The translations under genes were made by a program, and so were the position numbers. DNA of 64,000 bases from Callorhinus ursinus (Eukaryota; Chordata; Mammalia; Carnivora; Otariidae), in assembly GCF_003265705.1 (NCBI RefSeq), contig NW_020312827.1, positions 21,820,413 through 21,884,412 on the forward strand, written 5' to 3'. The notes beneath the pieces were generated by a model. The model had not been told where the DNA came from and searched no databases. It saw nothing but the letters and a program-made list of their open reading frames with translations. This document shows positions 24,050-33,418 of the stretch, piece after piece. Each line of letters opens with the position of its first letter. Position 1 is the first letter of the stretch.

Positions 24050-24990
24050 ATAAATACTTTTCACTTATTTGATAAATATGATTGTGCATTACTGCACATT
24101 AGATGTAGTTCTAGGGTCTTGGGATTGGGCGGGACACAAGACAGGCAAGCCCCTATCCTCTTGGAGGTTTTATTCTGGTTAGGAAGGCAGACATTAAACA
24201 AATACATAGATGATATGCTATACGGTGATAAGAGTAATGACGAAATGTTAATAAGAGTAAGAGAATAGTGTATAATGCAGTTAATTTAAATAGAGTGATC
24301 CTGAAAGGACTTTAAAGAGATGACTTCTGAGCAATGATCTAAATGGACCCATAAGAACATCAGGGAAAGGAGGTTTCCAGGCAAAAGGAACAAAAACACC
24401 TTCAGTTGGACATTCGGGAATTTGTAAAAATGCTGGTGAATATGGAAATAAAATCAAAGAGAAAGAAGCAGGGTCAGACTACATAGAATTGTAAACAGCA
24501 ATGGGAAGTCTGAGTTTTATGTTGAGTTTGATGGGGCCACTGGCGTTTTGGGGCTGGTGAGTGAAATGATTAAATTTATGTCTTAAATAAACCATTTTGG
24601 TTGCTGCATAAATAATGGACTCAGAGGGTAAGGGGCCAGTGGGGTAGGAGGCAGAGTGAAAGCAAAGAAAGCAAAAAGAGACTCTTTCGAGAGTGTAGGT
24701 GGGAGATGATGATAGCTTTGATGAGGATGGCAATAATATCGAAGATGATAAGTGATAAGAGGCAGGATATACTCTGAAAGTGGAGCTGATGGATCTAATG
24801 TAGTGAGAGTGAAAGACACCAAGGATGACTTGTAGGTTTTTATAATGCTTCATTTTATGTGTGCCCAGTATTTGGAATTGGTTCTCTAATCTTATTAGAT
24901 TCAAAAGCACTAATGACGACTTCCATTGGTGAAGAGAACATGGATAGTCTGTGGTGTGATGTGACAATAGAGATTCAAAAGTATCACCAT
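24050..24990 (+). repeat. Ancient mammalian interspersed repeat, family not named
   Basis: Ordered blocks match a widespread old repeat: CTAGGGTCTTGGGATTGGG, CAAGCCCCTATCCTCTTGGA, GACATTAAACAAATACATAG, GGTTTCCAGGCAAAAGGAAC, CCAAGGATGACTTGTAGG. Later blocks of the same family occur at 28262-28847. The 162-codon minus-strand frame at 24479-24967, the longest in the window, lies wholly inside this repeat and resembles no protein I know. Confidence 0.5.
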
Positions 24991-25119
24991 CGGATACTCC
25001 TAATCAAATACTTATGAGGCAAATTTCTAAGTGACCATGTATTTAATATTTTAGAACATTTTTATCAAAATAGTGAGTATGATATTGGCTAGTTGCTCCT
25101 AATTGCACTGGACCAAGTG

Positions 25120-26639
25120 AGGAAAAAGAAGGATGAGTTTAGGAATCAAATTCCCAGCTCGTATGCCACGTTAATGCCCTGAATGTTTCTATTCTGTCCT
25201 GAAAGAAACCCTTATCACCTGTAGCAAAGGGCTGAGCGTGCTGGAAACCATCTCAGAGTCTCATCCTGCAAGTGGTTGAGTTACAATGCAAATTGAATTT
25301 TCAACCCCACAGGGTGTCTGCTATTAAAGTGAGGGCATAAATTGGGAAGGAATGAGATCCTGAAAATTGGAATAGGGACATATGGGAGGATCCTGATAAA
25401 GCTGGGGACTTTGAACACTTTAACTCCCATGAGTCTTCTTTGCCAGTAGAAGCAGCCACACCATCCTCATCTGTGGAGATTAACCTTGCTCTGCCTAAAG
25501 AAATTGTAATGGTCTCCTCTGAGGGAGTTGCCTTGCAAGACACTGATGATTCTCTTCAGGACCACCCCCACCACTGTCTTTGCTTCTAGATCTCTCACTG
25601 GGCTCAAGTTCCTGTAGGCCCCTAATGTGATATACAAAATGTGACCCATAAAGAGGTGTAGTACACTCCACAAGAACTACATGATTTTTCCAATTTATAT
25701 AAGCAGAAATTCAGGAAATATGGGTGGGAGTCAACATGTAAAGGTGTGGCATAGTGGTGGAAGGACCATAAAATTGGATCAGGCAGAATTTATTGATAAG
25801 CAGAGATCTGGATTTAATGTTGCAGCTTAGGGGATTAGAAAGAGCTCTAACTGATTGGTTGGTTGACTACCTGAAACAGGAACCAACAGGTGGTCTACAC
25901 TAAATGAACTGAAATGCCAGAACTGCTTTGATAAACTACAGAGGAAGAGATTCAAAGGCTTAGGGAGATTGGAATGTTAGAATGGATTTATCACTTAAGA
26001 TCTCCTCATCCACCCTAGGAGGGTGCAGAGGACATACTTTTCAATATGACAATAAGCAGTAAGTTTGTGAGGAGAGGCCCAACATTCTTGAGGAACTCTG
26101 TGATTGTTTTCTCTATAGGTCAGAAATTATAGTGGGAACAGCTGTCACTGACTTGGAAAACCTAAATGCAGTGGAAGTAATTGAATCCCAAGGTGTCAAA
26201 GGCCAAGTGGTGCTATTTAATCACCAAAGGCAAAGTGGACATGGTTGCTCTAATGGACAGCAGAATCAAAGCAGCAATTAGAATAATATGACTTGCAGAG
26301 AGGAGCTTCAGCATTGGCTAGCTGATCATGATATTTCTAGGAGTAAAATGCATGGTAAGTCTACTGAATTCTTAATTTGTATAAGCAGAGAGTTCTAGGT
26401 CGAAGGAACAAAAATCAAATTTGAATCATAAAAGCAGAGAGTCACAGGCCCATAATTAATTCCTAAACTTGAACCAGTTTATAGGCTCAGGGCCCCTTGA
26501 ACTGAATGAAGGGGAGGCCAGTTCCCCTTGAGAAAGAACCCTACTACACTGCCAAAAATGTCTACTGCCATTGTTTCTCCCAGTCTATTCCAGAGGGATA
26601 TTTGGCCTTTTACCAAGATGACTGTGCATTGAGAAAAAT
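25120..26639 (+). mobile_element. ERVL endogenous retrovirus internal fragment, decayed
   Basis: About 1.5 kb resembling the gag to protease part of an ERV-L type endogenous retrovirus, read on the plus strand. Diagnostic blocks include GAAGCAGCCACACCATCCTC (about 25450), GGAGTTGCCTTGCAAGACA (25525), TTGGATCAGGCAGAATTTAT (25775) and AGCAGAGAGTCACAGGCC (26432). The frame is broken by many stops and indels, no long open frame survives, and no LTR directly adjoins it. It continues for about 55 bp after the RPL13 retrocopy. A fossil with no coding capacity. Confidence 0.7.
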
Positions 26640-26651
26640 AAAATAATGACT

Positions 26652-27355
26652 TTTTTTTTTTTTTACAAGTTGCCAATGGCACTTTATTTTTTCTTTTCAA
26701 CATGCTGTTCTGTAGCTTCCTTGGGCTTTTTTGCCCAGATGCCAAAGAGCCAGACATTGGCACTGGCCATGCCAAGACTGGTGAAGGCCTTGACGTTGTT
26801 CTCCTCCTCTGTAATGACTCTGGCTTTCTCCTTCTTCTAGACACTCCCCAGAGGCATGACCAGTCCTGTTAGCTGGGTAGCCAATTTGAGTTCTTCAGCA
26901 GAGTTGTCTCCCTTCTTGGGGACAGAGGGCTTCCCAGCAAAAAGGATGAGCTTGGAGTGGTACTCCTTCAGCTGCTGCATGTTGGACTGCAGGGATTCCA
27001 TGGACTTGTTCCACTCTTTTGGATCCACTGAGATCCCAATGACCCATGCCACATTCTGTGGATGCCAGCCACCCTTAACTCTTCCAAACTGAAGCCCCTG
27101 CCAGCTCGCACTTTGGCGTGATACCATACTGTGGGACACTTTACAATGGGCTGGGTGGGTCCGCATGCTGGGCATGGGGTAATGCAGCATGCCTTGGCTT
27201 GCCAGGCCTCGTGTCTGCGGATCTCCTGGCGCCAGTTGGTTGAACCACGTGGCCATGTGCCCCTGCCAGTCCTTGTGGAAGTGGGGCTTCAGTATCATGC
27301 CATTCCAGCTGGGTGTCATGGCTGCTGCCTACAGGCCTCCTCTGAGGAAGAACTG
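26652..27355 (-). pseudogene. RPL13P: RPL13 processed pseudogene
   Basis: A near full-length intronless copy of the mRNA for ribosomal protein L13 (eL13) of the large subunit. ATG is at 27317-27319 and the ancestral TAA at 26684-26686, giving 636 nt, exactly the 211 codons plus stop of the parent, so there is no net indel. Readable segments include [23 protein letters not shown] and EELKLATQLTG. The only in-frame stop is TAG at 26837-26839 (codon 161, tyrosine in the family). Many family arginines have become Gln, Trp, His or Cys, as expected from CpG decay of CGN codons. A poly-A tail (oligo-T at about 26651-26664) and a 12-bp duplication AAAATAATGACT at 26640-26651 and 27356-27367 confirm LINE-mediated insertion, here into an ERVL relic. 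Product would be truncated and non-functional. Confidence 0.96.
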
Positions 27356-27410
27356 AAAATAATGACTTTTTGAGGATTATGGGACACAAGCTCTGCATAG
27401 ACACCAAAAA
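27356..27410 (+). mobile_element. Continuation of the ERVL fragment
   Basis: After the second copy of the target-site duplication the text TTTTTGAGGATTATGGGACA continues the ERVL internal sequence interrupted at 26651. It is lost in the AT microsatellite shortly after. Confidence 0.5.
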
Positions 27411-27546
27411 TGATATATATATGTATATATATATATCTATATATCTATATCTATATCTATATGGATATATATATGGATATCTATATCTATATCTGGATAT
27501 ATATGTGTGTATATATGTAAATGAATATATATGATATATGTATATA
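27411..27546. repeat. Compound AT-rich microsatellite
   Basis: About 135 bp of TA, CTATAT and GGATATAT units, with ATATATGTGTGTATATATG near its right side. Likely length-variable and able to form cruciform structures. Confidence 0.9.
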
Positions 27547-27789
27547 TAATCTTTGTTTTTTTCCCCTTTTATCTCTTTATCATATAAGATGTATTCACTT
27601 TATATCACAAGATTTAATTACAAGATATCAAGAAGAAAACTAAATTATCACCTAAGGACTTTGCATCATTTTCTAGGGAAAATATGAGTGTGTTTTGGCT
27701 GTACACAGGATATCCGTATCATGTTAGAATTATGACCTTATTATGGTCTTTATTTGGAGATTAAATATGGTTTAAGAAGATGCATATGG

Positions 27790-28245
27790 ATGTCAAGTTG
27801 ACAAGGGGTGGACCGTGATGGTTAATTTTATGTCTGCTTGGCTAGATGTTGCAGTGAAGATACTTTTTAAATTAACATTTAAATTTTAATTTAATTTAGA
27901 TTAACATTAACATGATTAATATGATTATCATTTAAATCAGTAGATTCTGAATAAAGCAGATTACCCTTCATAGTGTGAGTGGTATGCTCCAATCAGTTGA
28001 AGGCCTTAAGAGCAAAGACTATGGTCCCCTAAGGTAGAAGGAATTCTGCCTCCTGACTGCATTTGGACTTACGTTGCAACATCAACCCCTCCCTGAGTCT
28101 CTAGCCTACTGGCCTTTCCTGCAGATTTTAGACTTGCCAGCCCTCAGAGTTGTATGAGCTAATAATTCTTTAAAATACATCTCTTTCTATATGTTTACGT
28201 ATCTTACTTGTTATGCTTTGTGAAGAACCCTGACTAATACAGTTT
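27790..28245 (+). mobile_element. ERVL-like solo LTR
   Basis: Starts near GTGATGGTTAATTTTATGTC and ends GAACCCTGACTAATACAG, the boundaries of a common mammalian LTR family. Internal blocks AGTAGATTCTGAATAAAGCA and CAATCAGTTGAAGGCCTTAA fit. A minus-strand relative lies at about 40664-41205. An insertion or expansion of AAATTAACATTTAAATTTTA type sequence is visible near 27870-27910. Confidence 0.65.
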
Positions 28246-28261
28246 TGATCTGAGCAGGTAG

Positions 28262-28847
28262 GTGAATTGTTGTAATATTGATGAAGATGAAACAGATAGA
28301 GAAGTGAATTGTGGTGGGGAGGGGAGAGAGGAAATGGAGAGGAGCATGAGTTTTATATTAGACATGCTAATTTTGAGAACCTTATTAGACAACCAAGTGC
28401 AGATGTTGAATAAGCAATTGGTAAATGAGTTTAATGCTCAAGGGATATGTCAGAACTAGAAATTTAAAACTGGGAGCCATCAGCATATAGAAGATGTTTA
28501 AAACATTGGGACTAATGAGCTCAACTATAGAATGTTGATAGAGAACAGAAGAGAGCTGATGAGTGAGTCCTGAGGAAGTCCAATGTTTAGAGGTCAGGAA
28601 GAAGGAGAATCAAGCAAAAGAAACTGAATAAGAACAGCCAAAGGGAAGTACAACAAAACCCAGGAGAATATAGTGACCTAGAAGAGAAATAAGAAGGTGT
28701 CTTAAGAACAGGGGATTCATCAACTGTGTCAGATGCTGCCGAGAATTGGGAATTGTTCATTGGGTTTGGCATAGTGGAGGTCCATGGTGACCTTGAGAAG
28801 TGGAATATCAGTAAATGGTTGGGGCAAAGCCTGACTGGGATGGGTTG
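28262..28847 (+). repeat. Ancient repeat segment containing inverted arm 1
   Basis: A later block of the old repeat family seen at 24050-24990. The part at 28479-28847 is closely repeated in inverse orientation at 29838-30207. Shared words include CAGCATATAGAAGATGTTTA, AGAGAACAGAAGAGAGCTGA and TGTGTCAGATGCTGCCGAGA. It has no coding content. Confidence 0.7.
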
Positions 28848-29423
28848 CTTCTACTGCCCCAGCTGGCTGGCATTTCACATGTTTTTCTGATCCTCAAAAC
28901 CCTATTCATATTCTACATCCAGATGATAGCTTCAACTCTTATTTCACTGGGAGGAAGATTCAAAGCAATCAGAAGAAAACTACAGTATTTCCCCATTATA
29001 AAATCTAGTTATCTGTTGCATTTTCATGAATATACTCAGCTTCCCTGCTCCTATTTAACTCCTTGCTTTAATTTAACATTAGCCTCCCAGAATGCGCTTA
29101 GTCTCATCCCCTCTTGCCTATTCTATGACTTTCCAATTGCAATTATACTTTCTCCTCTGCATCCTTTTTCCCTCTTTACTACATCACTAACATCACTGTA
29201 CAAAAATGCAGAAATATCTCCCATTTAAAAAAATCCTCCTTGGACTTTGTTGTGGTAAAGATCTATGGCTCTCAGGTACAATTTGATGTGTTATAGCCTT
29301 CTTACCCTACACTGTGCTAGAGCTTGTCCAGTAATGCATAAAAACCCAAGGAAGTATCCCTGCATTCAATGTTCAATAATTTGAAAATATTAACAGTGAA
29401 AAGCTGAAATTAAAATTTTCCAG
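28848..29423. other. Spacer between inverted arms, unassigned
   Basis: Unique AT-rich DNA containing a 137-codon frame (28815-29228) that starts inside arm 1 and resembles no family I recognise. Most likely a chance frame. Confidence 0.4.
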
Positions 29424-29435
29424 GTGGATTCTTTT

Positions 29436-29636
29436 TTTTTTTTTAAGATTCTATTTATTTATTTGACAGAGAGAGAGACAGCAAGAGAGGGAACACAAGC
29501 AGGGGGCGTGGGAGAGGAAGAAGCAGGCTTCACGCTGAGCTGAGAGCCCAATGAGGCCCTCAATCCCAGGACCCTGGGATCATGACCTGAGCCGAAGACA
29601 GATGCTTAACGACTGAGCCACCCAGGCACCCCCTAA
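29436..29636 (-). repeat. CAN-SINE
   Basis: Reversed tail TTAAGATTCTATTTATTTAT, GA-rich run, and GAGCCACCCAGGCACCCC head. Flanked by a 12-bp target-site duplication GTGGATTCTTTT (29424-29435 and 29637-29648). It lies in the spacer between the inverted arms. Confidence 0.96.
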
Positions 29637-29648
29637 GTGGATTCTTTT

Positions 29649-30215
29649 GGATTTTCACACCAACTAGTAGTCATTACAAATGACCCCCTCTGCTTCCCCA
29701 CAAATCTTTCTCTGCTCTTAAATCCCATGAAACCCTATAGCATTGCCCCATTTCTGTGTTCATCTTTATAGCAAAATTCCTTAGAAAGTTGTTTATTCTT
29801 GCTAACTTTACTTCCCCAATAGCTATTTTCTCTTCAACTCATCCAAGTCAGGCTTTGCTCCTATCATTTACCGATATTCTACTTCTCAAGGTCACCGTGG
29901 ACCTCCACTATGCCAAGCCCAATGAACAATTCCCAGTTCTCGGCAGCATCTGACACAGCTGATGAATCCCTTGTTCTTAAGACACTTTCTTTATTTATCT
30001 TCTAGATCACTATACTTTCCTGAGTTTTCTTCTAGTTGTACTTGTGGTTGTTCTTTATCAGTTTCTTTTGCTTGATTCTCCTTCTTCCTGACCTCTAAAA
30101 TTGGACTTCCTCAGGACTGGCATCAGCTCTCTTCTGTTCTCTATCAATATTCTGTTTATAGTTAAGCTCACTGGTCCCAATGTTTTAAACATCTTCTATA
30201 TGCTGATTCCTCCTA
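29649..30215 (-). repeat. Ancient repeat, minus orientation, containing inverted arm 2
   Basis: The reverse complement of 29838-30207 aligns along its length with 28479-28847. The part 29649-29837 continues the same old family in minus orientation beyond the point where arm 1 stops. The first arm in turn has family sequence on its other side (28262-28478). The two copies overlap but are not the same segment end to end. Confidence 0.65.
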
Positions 30216-30409
30216 GGGAAATACAAACTGATTGTTGGACTGTGCTGAGTCCTACTTGAGGTTTTCCATCACAAATTCAGAATGTCCCTGTTAGAACACT
30301 GAACGTTTTTCTTCAGCCATACTGAGAGGCTATGGAGCAGCCACAAAAGGGGTCAAGAGCCAGGTTTAAGCAAAGTTAGAGTTTATCATGTAAAAATTAC
30401 ATGGATGGT
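30216..30409. other. Short unassigned stretch
   Basis: Unique sequence between arm 2 and the following LTR. Nothing recognised. Confidence 0.4.
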
Positions 30410-30950
30410 GGTAGGCAAAATTTTAAAGATGTCCCTCCAAGATCCCATCCTTTAGTTATTCCATCAGACACTAATCTAGGTCCTACTATAAAGGGACTTT
30501 GAAGATGTAAGGTTATTAATCAGCTGACTTTAAGATAAGGAGGTTATCCTGCATTATCCAGGTGGACTCAATGTAATCACATGAACCATTAAAAGCAAAG
30601 AGGCAGAAGAAGAGGTCAGAGAAATTCAAAGTATGAGAAGTATTCAACAGAACTTGGCTCTGAAATGTAGTGGTCCACACGCAAGGACCAGAAAGTGTCC
30701 TCTAGGGGCTAAGGGTGGCTCCCAGCCAACAGCCAGCAAAGAAGTGGGACCTCAGTCCTACAACTGCATGGAACTGGGTTTGGCCAACAACATAAATGAG
30801 CTTAGAAGTGGTTGATTCCTCAGAGGCTCCAGGTAAGAGCCCACCAGACTCTGACTTATAGAATGGTGAGATAAATAAATGAGTGTTATTTCAACCCATT
30901 ACATTTGTAGTGATTTGTTGTGGCACCAATAAAAACTCATCCATAGGTAG
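30410..30950 (+). mobile_element. MaLR (MLT1-like) solo LTR
   Basis: Blocks in order: AAAGATGTCCCTCCAAGATC, AAAGGGACTTTGAAGATGTA, GGTTATCCTGCATTATCCAG, CTCAATGTAATCACATGAAC, and a 3' end TTTGTAGTGATTTGTTGTGG followed by CACCAATAAAAACTCAT. This is the plus-strand order of an old MaLR-type LTR. Confidence 0.65.
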
Positions 30951-30954
30951 CAAA

Positions 30955-31875
30955 GTTCAAGTTGTTGAAAAAATATGCAAAGGGGTGGTAATTAGTAATG
31001 GACTGTAGAATCCTACCTAGCAAGGTAAGGAAGGAAGAAGTAGGAAGATTGGAATTTTAAGAAAAGTGGATTAAAATTCTTGATGAACTAGAGAATTATT
31101 GGACCCAGTGCTAAAGGAAGTAAGCTGAAAAGATATAGGATCCAAAATATGGCTGTAAGAGTGGATGGTAGAGATGGGATAAAAGACAAGATTGTTGGAA
31201 GAGGGAAGGAGAATTTATTGTTAGAAGCCAGGATAGTGGATGGATTATCTGTATGTGTGGTAAAACCCGATAACATAGTGACAGGTATAGTAGTAGAGGA
31301 AAACCTATTGAATGAGGCAAGTGCTAAAGTCTCATGTGAAGAGTAAGGAAAAAGCAGGGTATTGATGCATGATTGTGTTATGAAGGGATGTAGGCAGAAT
31401 CTTATGGCATTTGCTTCAAAGAACATTGGATATGGGGATGGTGAGAGAAGAAATTATTTAGACACAGTAAGAAAGAACAAGAAAGACAATAATCCTACCA
31501 CAAAGCCTTTTACTACATAGGGTGGTAAAAAACAAAACAAAACAACTATCATAGGAAAGAGCTTTAGGAAACCGTTTTCCTTTGGAGAAAGAAGGTAAAG
31601 GAGATTGCTTAGAAAATAGTGGGGGTTTTTTGTTTGTTTTGTTTTGTTTTGTTTTTTCTGATGATGACCATGAATTCCAAAGGGAAAAGCAGAAGAGTTT
31701 GGTGCTTTGCTGGGGCAGGGGTGGTAGTCATGGTAAGAGATGAGAGCTTGAGTTAAATTCAGGGTTATACAGAAACATAGGGGAATAGGACTTCTTAGTA
31801 ATATATAGGTATAGGTCTCGGACCTCTTGTGGAGATAAAATGTTTGGCAGTCTTTTTGGAGAAGGTAAGCCATTA
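30955..31875. other. Unassigned, probably very old repeat sequence
   Basis: Purine-rich on the plus strand. The minus-strand frames of 112 and 139 codons here are low-complexity by-products. A GTTTT-type run lies at about 31625-31660. Part of 31140-31350 resembles old interspersed repeat text, but I cannot name it. Confidence 0.35.
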
Positions 31876-32015
31876 TTATTATTATTTTTTAAGTAGGTTC
31901 CATGCCCAGTGTGGATGGAGCCCAATGGGGGGCTTGAACTCACAATCCTGAGATCAAGACCTGATCTGAGATCAAGAGTCAGACACTTGAGCAACTGAAA
32001 CACCCAGGTCCCCCA
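31876..32015 (-). repeat. Short-form CAN-SINE
   Basis: Plus strand reads AAGTAGGTTCCATGCCCAGT ... GCTTGAACTCACAATCCTGA ... AACACCCAGGTCCCCC. It lacks the CT-rich middle of the longer copies. Target-site duplication GTAAGCCATTA (31865-31875) and GTAGGCCATTA (32016-32026), one difference. Confidence 0.9.
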
Positions 32016-32164
32016 GTAGGCCATTAATTCTAATTTTACCTCCCTTCTTCGGGATTGATTTTTTTTTTTTTAGGCAATGGGGCTGAGCTGGTAGTACTAC
32101 AGGGGTAGAAATTAGTGATCTTACTAGGTGCATGAGAAGTTCTCTGGACCTCCTTAAATCCTGA

Positions 32165-32292
32165 TGTTTTACATTTTAATAAAACTGAGGCAAAGAGAGA
32201 TTGAATAAACCTCCCTAGTTTCATCAGCAAGCAAGTGGGAAAAGCTGGATACTCAAGCAATTGGACTCCAAAGCAGAGTTCTAACTATTGTG
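32165..32292 (-). repeat. MIR SINE fragment
   Basis: Plus strand reads AAAACTGAGGCAAAGAGAGA, then a decayed CAGCAAGCAAGTGGGAAAAG and ATTGGACTCCAAAGCAGAGT, the reversed MIR core and head. Confidence 0.7.
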
Positions 32293-32399
32293 CTAGGGGC
32301 AGTCAGGAATGCTTGTTGACTAAACGAATGGATGCAGAGAAACGTGTTATTTGGGAAAATGCCTTTCTGGGGGTTAGGGTAATGTCAGTTTGCTATAAA

Positions 32400-32803
32400 C
32401 CCAACACAAGTGAGAGGCAGACCTGGGCATATGGGACTTCCAAGACTACATCATCATAATGCCATGTTTTTCTATCTTGTGCTCTCTCTTAGGACATTGT
32501 CCTAGAAACCCAGTCACCATGCTATGAGGAAGCCCAATCTGCACAGAGAGAAAAGGAGGCCACAGGCTCTCAAACTCGGCTATCTATCATTGGATAAATA
32601 GCACCAACTTGCCATCCATGGAAATGAGCCATCTTGGATATGGATCCCTAACCCTAAATTGTTCTCCCCAAATGATGCCATATGGGGCAAACACAAGCCT
32701 TTCCTTGTGAGTCTTGCTCAAATTTCATGAGCAAAATAAAGACCTGTTGTTATTTTAAGCCACAAAATTTAGGAGTTTGTAATACAGCAATAAATAACTG
32801 GAA
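32400..32803 (+). mobile_element. MaLR-type LTR
   Basis: Ends with AAAATAAAGACCTGTTGTTA, TTTTAAGCCACAAAATTTAG and CAGCAATAAATAACTGGAAC, the characteristic 3' end of an MLT1-like LTR. The upstream half is more decayed. Confidence 0.55.
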
Positions 32804-32817
32804 CATTTATATACCAG

Positions 32818-32945
32818 GCTACCTGATGTCCCTGAGCCTTTGCTTCCCGAGCTGTAAAGTGAGGATCAGATTATCAGGCCAGAGGACTGTCATACAGATT
32901 CACAAAATGGAAATATACATATTGTGGCACAGGTAGCTACTCAAT
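32818..32945 (+). repeat. MIR SINE fragment
   Basis: CCTGAGCCTTTGCTTCCCGA followed by GCTGTAAAGTGAGGATCAGA recalls the MIR core, and GGTAGCTACTCAATCAA fits the 3' side. Confidence 0.6.
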
Positions 32946-33079
32946 CAAAGTTGCCTTTCTCCTCATCCCTCTGTAGCCTCCCAGATTAGACAAAGCAACC
33001 AGAAGTGTTTTATATGTACATAAGTAGGCAAAAATATGAAGGGAAGAAGAAAGCCTACTCTATCTGCTGATTCTCATTG

Positions 33080-33418
33080 CCAAAATAGCTCAACTTTTAC
33101 TTCATTTGGGTCTCTGCTCAAATGCCATTTTCCTAAAGAGGTTCATCTGGGTTCCCCTCTATAATAAAGCAGCACACACAGACTCTCCATCTTGCCCCTT
33201 TCTACACATTAATATTCATTATTCTTCTTCATAGTGCAGATCACCTGAATATTATATATTTGTGTGTCTATTATACTGTCTCACTCCACTGACATGGAAA
33301 CTCCACGAAAGCAGGAATTTTCACTTATGCCCCACTCTCTCTGCAGCGCCTGGAACAGTGCCTGACCTACAGCAGGAATTCCATAAATATTTGTTGAGTG
33401 GTTCAATGAATGAATTCT
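33080..33418 (+). repeat. L2 LINE 3' end
   Basis: Blocks in order: GGTCTCTGCTCAAATGCCAT, a CTTCATAGTGCAGATCACCT block, ACATGGAAACTCCACGAAAG, GCGCCTGGAACAGTGCCTGA, and the end CATAAATATTTGTTGAGTGG. This is the typical L2 3' terminus. Confidence 0.85.

Noticed and set aside
26479..26844. 121-codon minus-strand frame starting MSRRRRKPE
   Set aside because: Out-of-frame reading of the Lys/Arg-rich end of the RPL13 retrocopy continuing into the ERVL relic.
27131..27373. 80-codon plus-strand frame
   Set aside because: Antisense shadow of the RPL13 retrocopy.
31088..31873. Minus-strand frames of 112 and 139 codons suggesting a membrane protein
   Set aside because: Hydrophobic reading comes from the purine-rich plus strand of probable old repeat DNA; no family resemblance, start context or splice sites.
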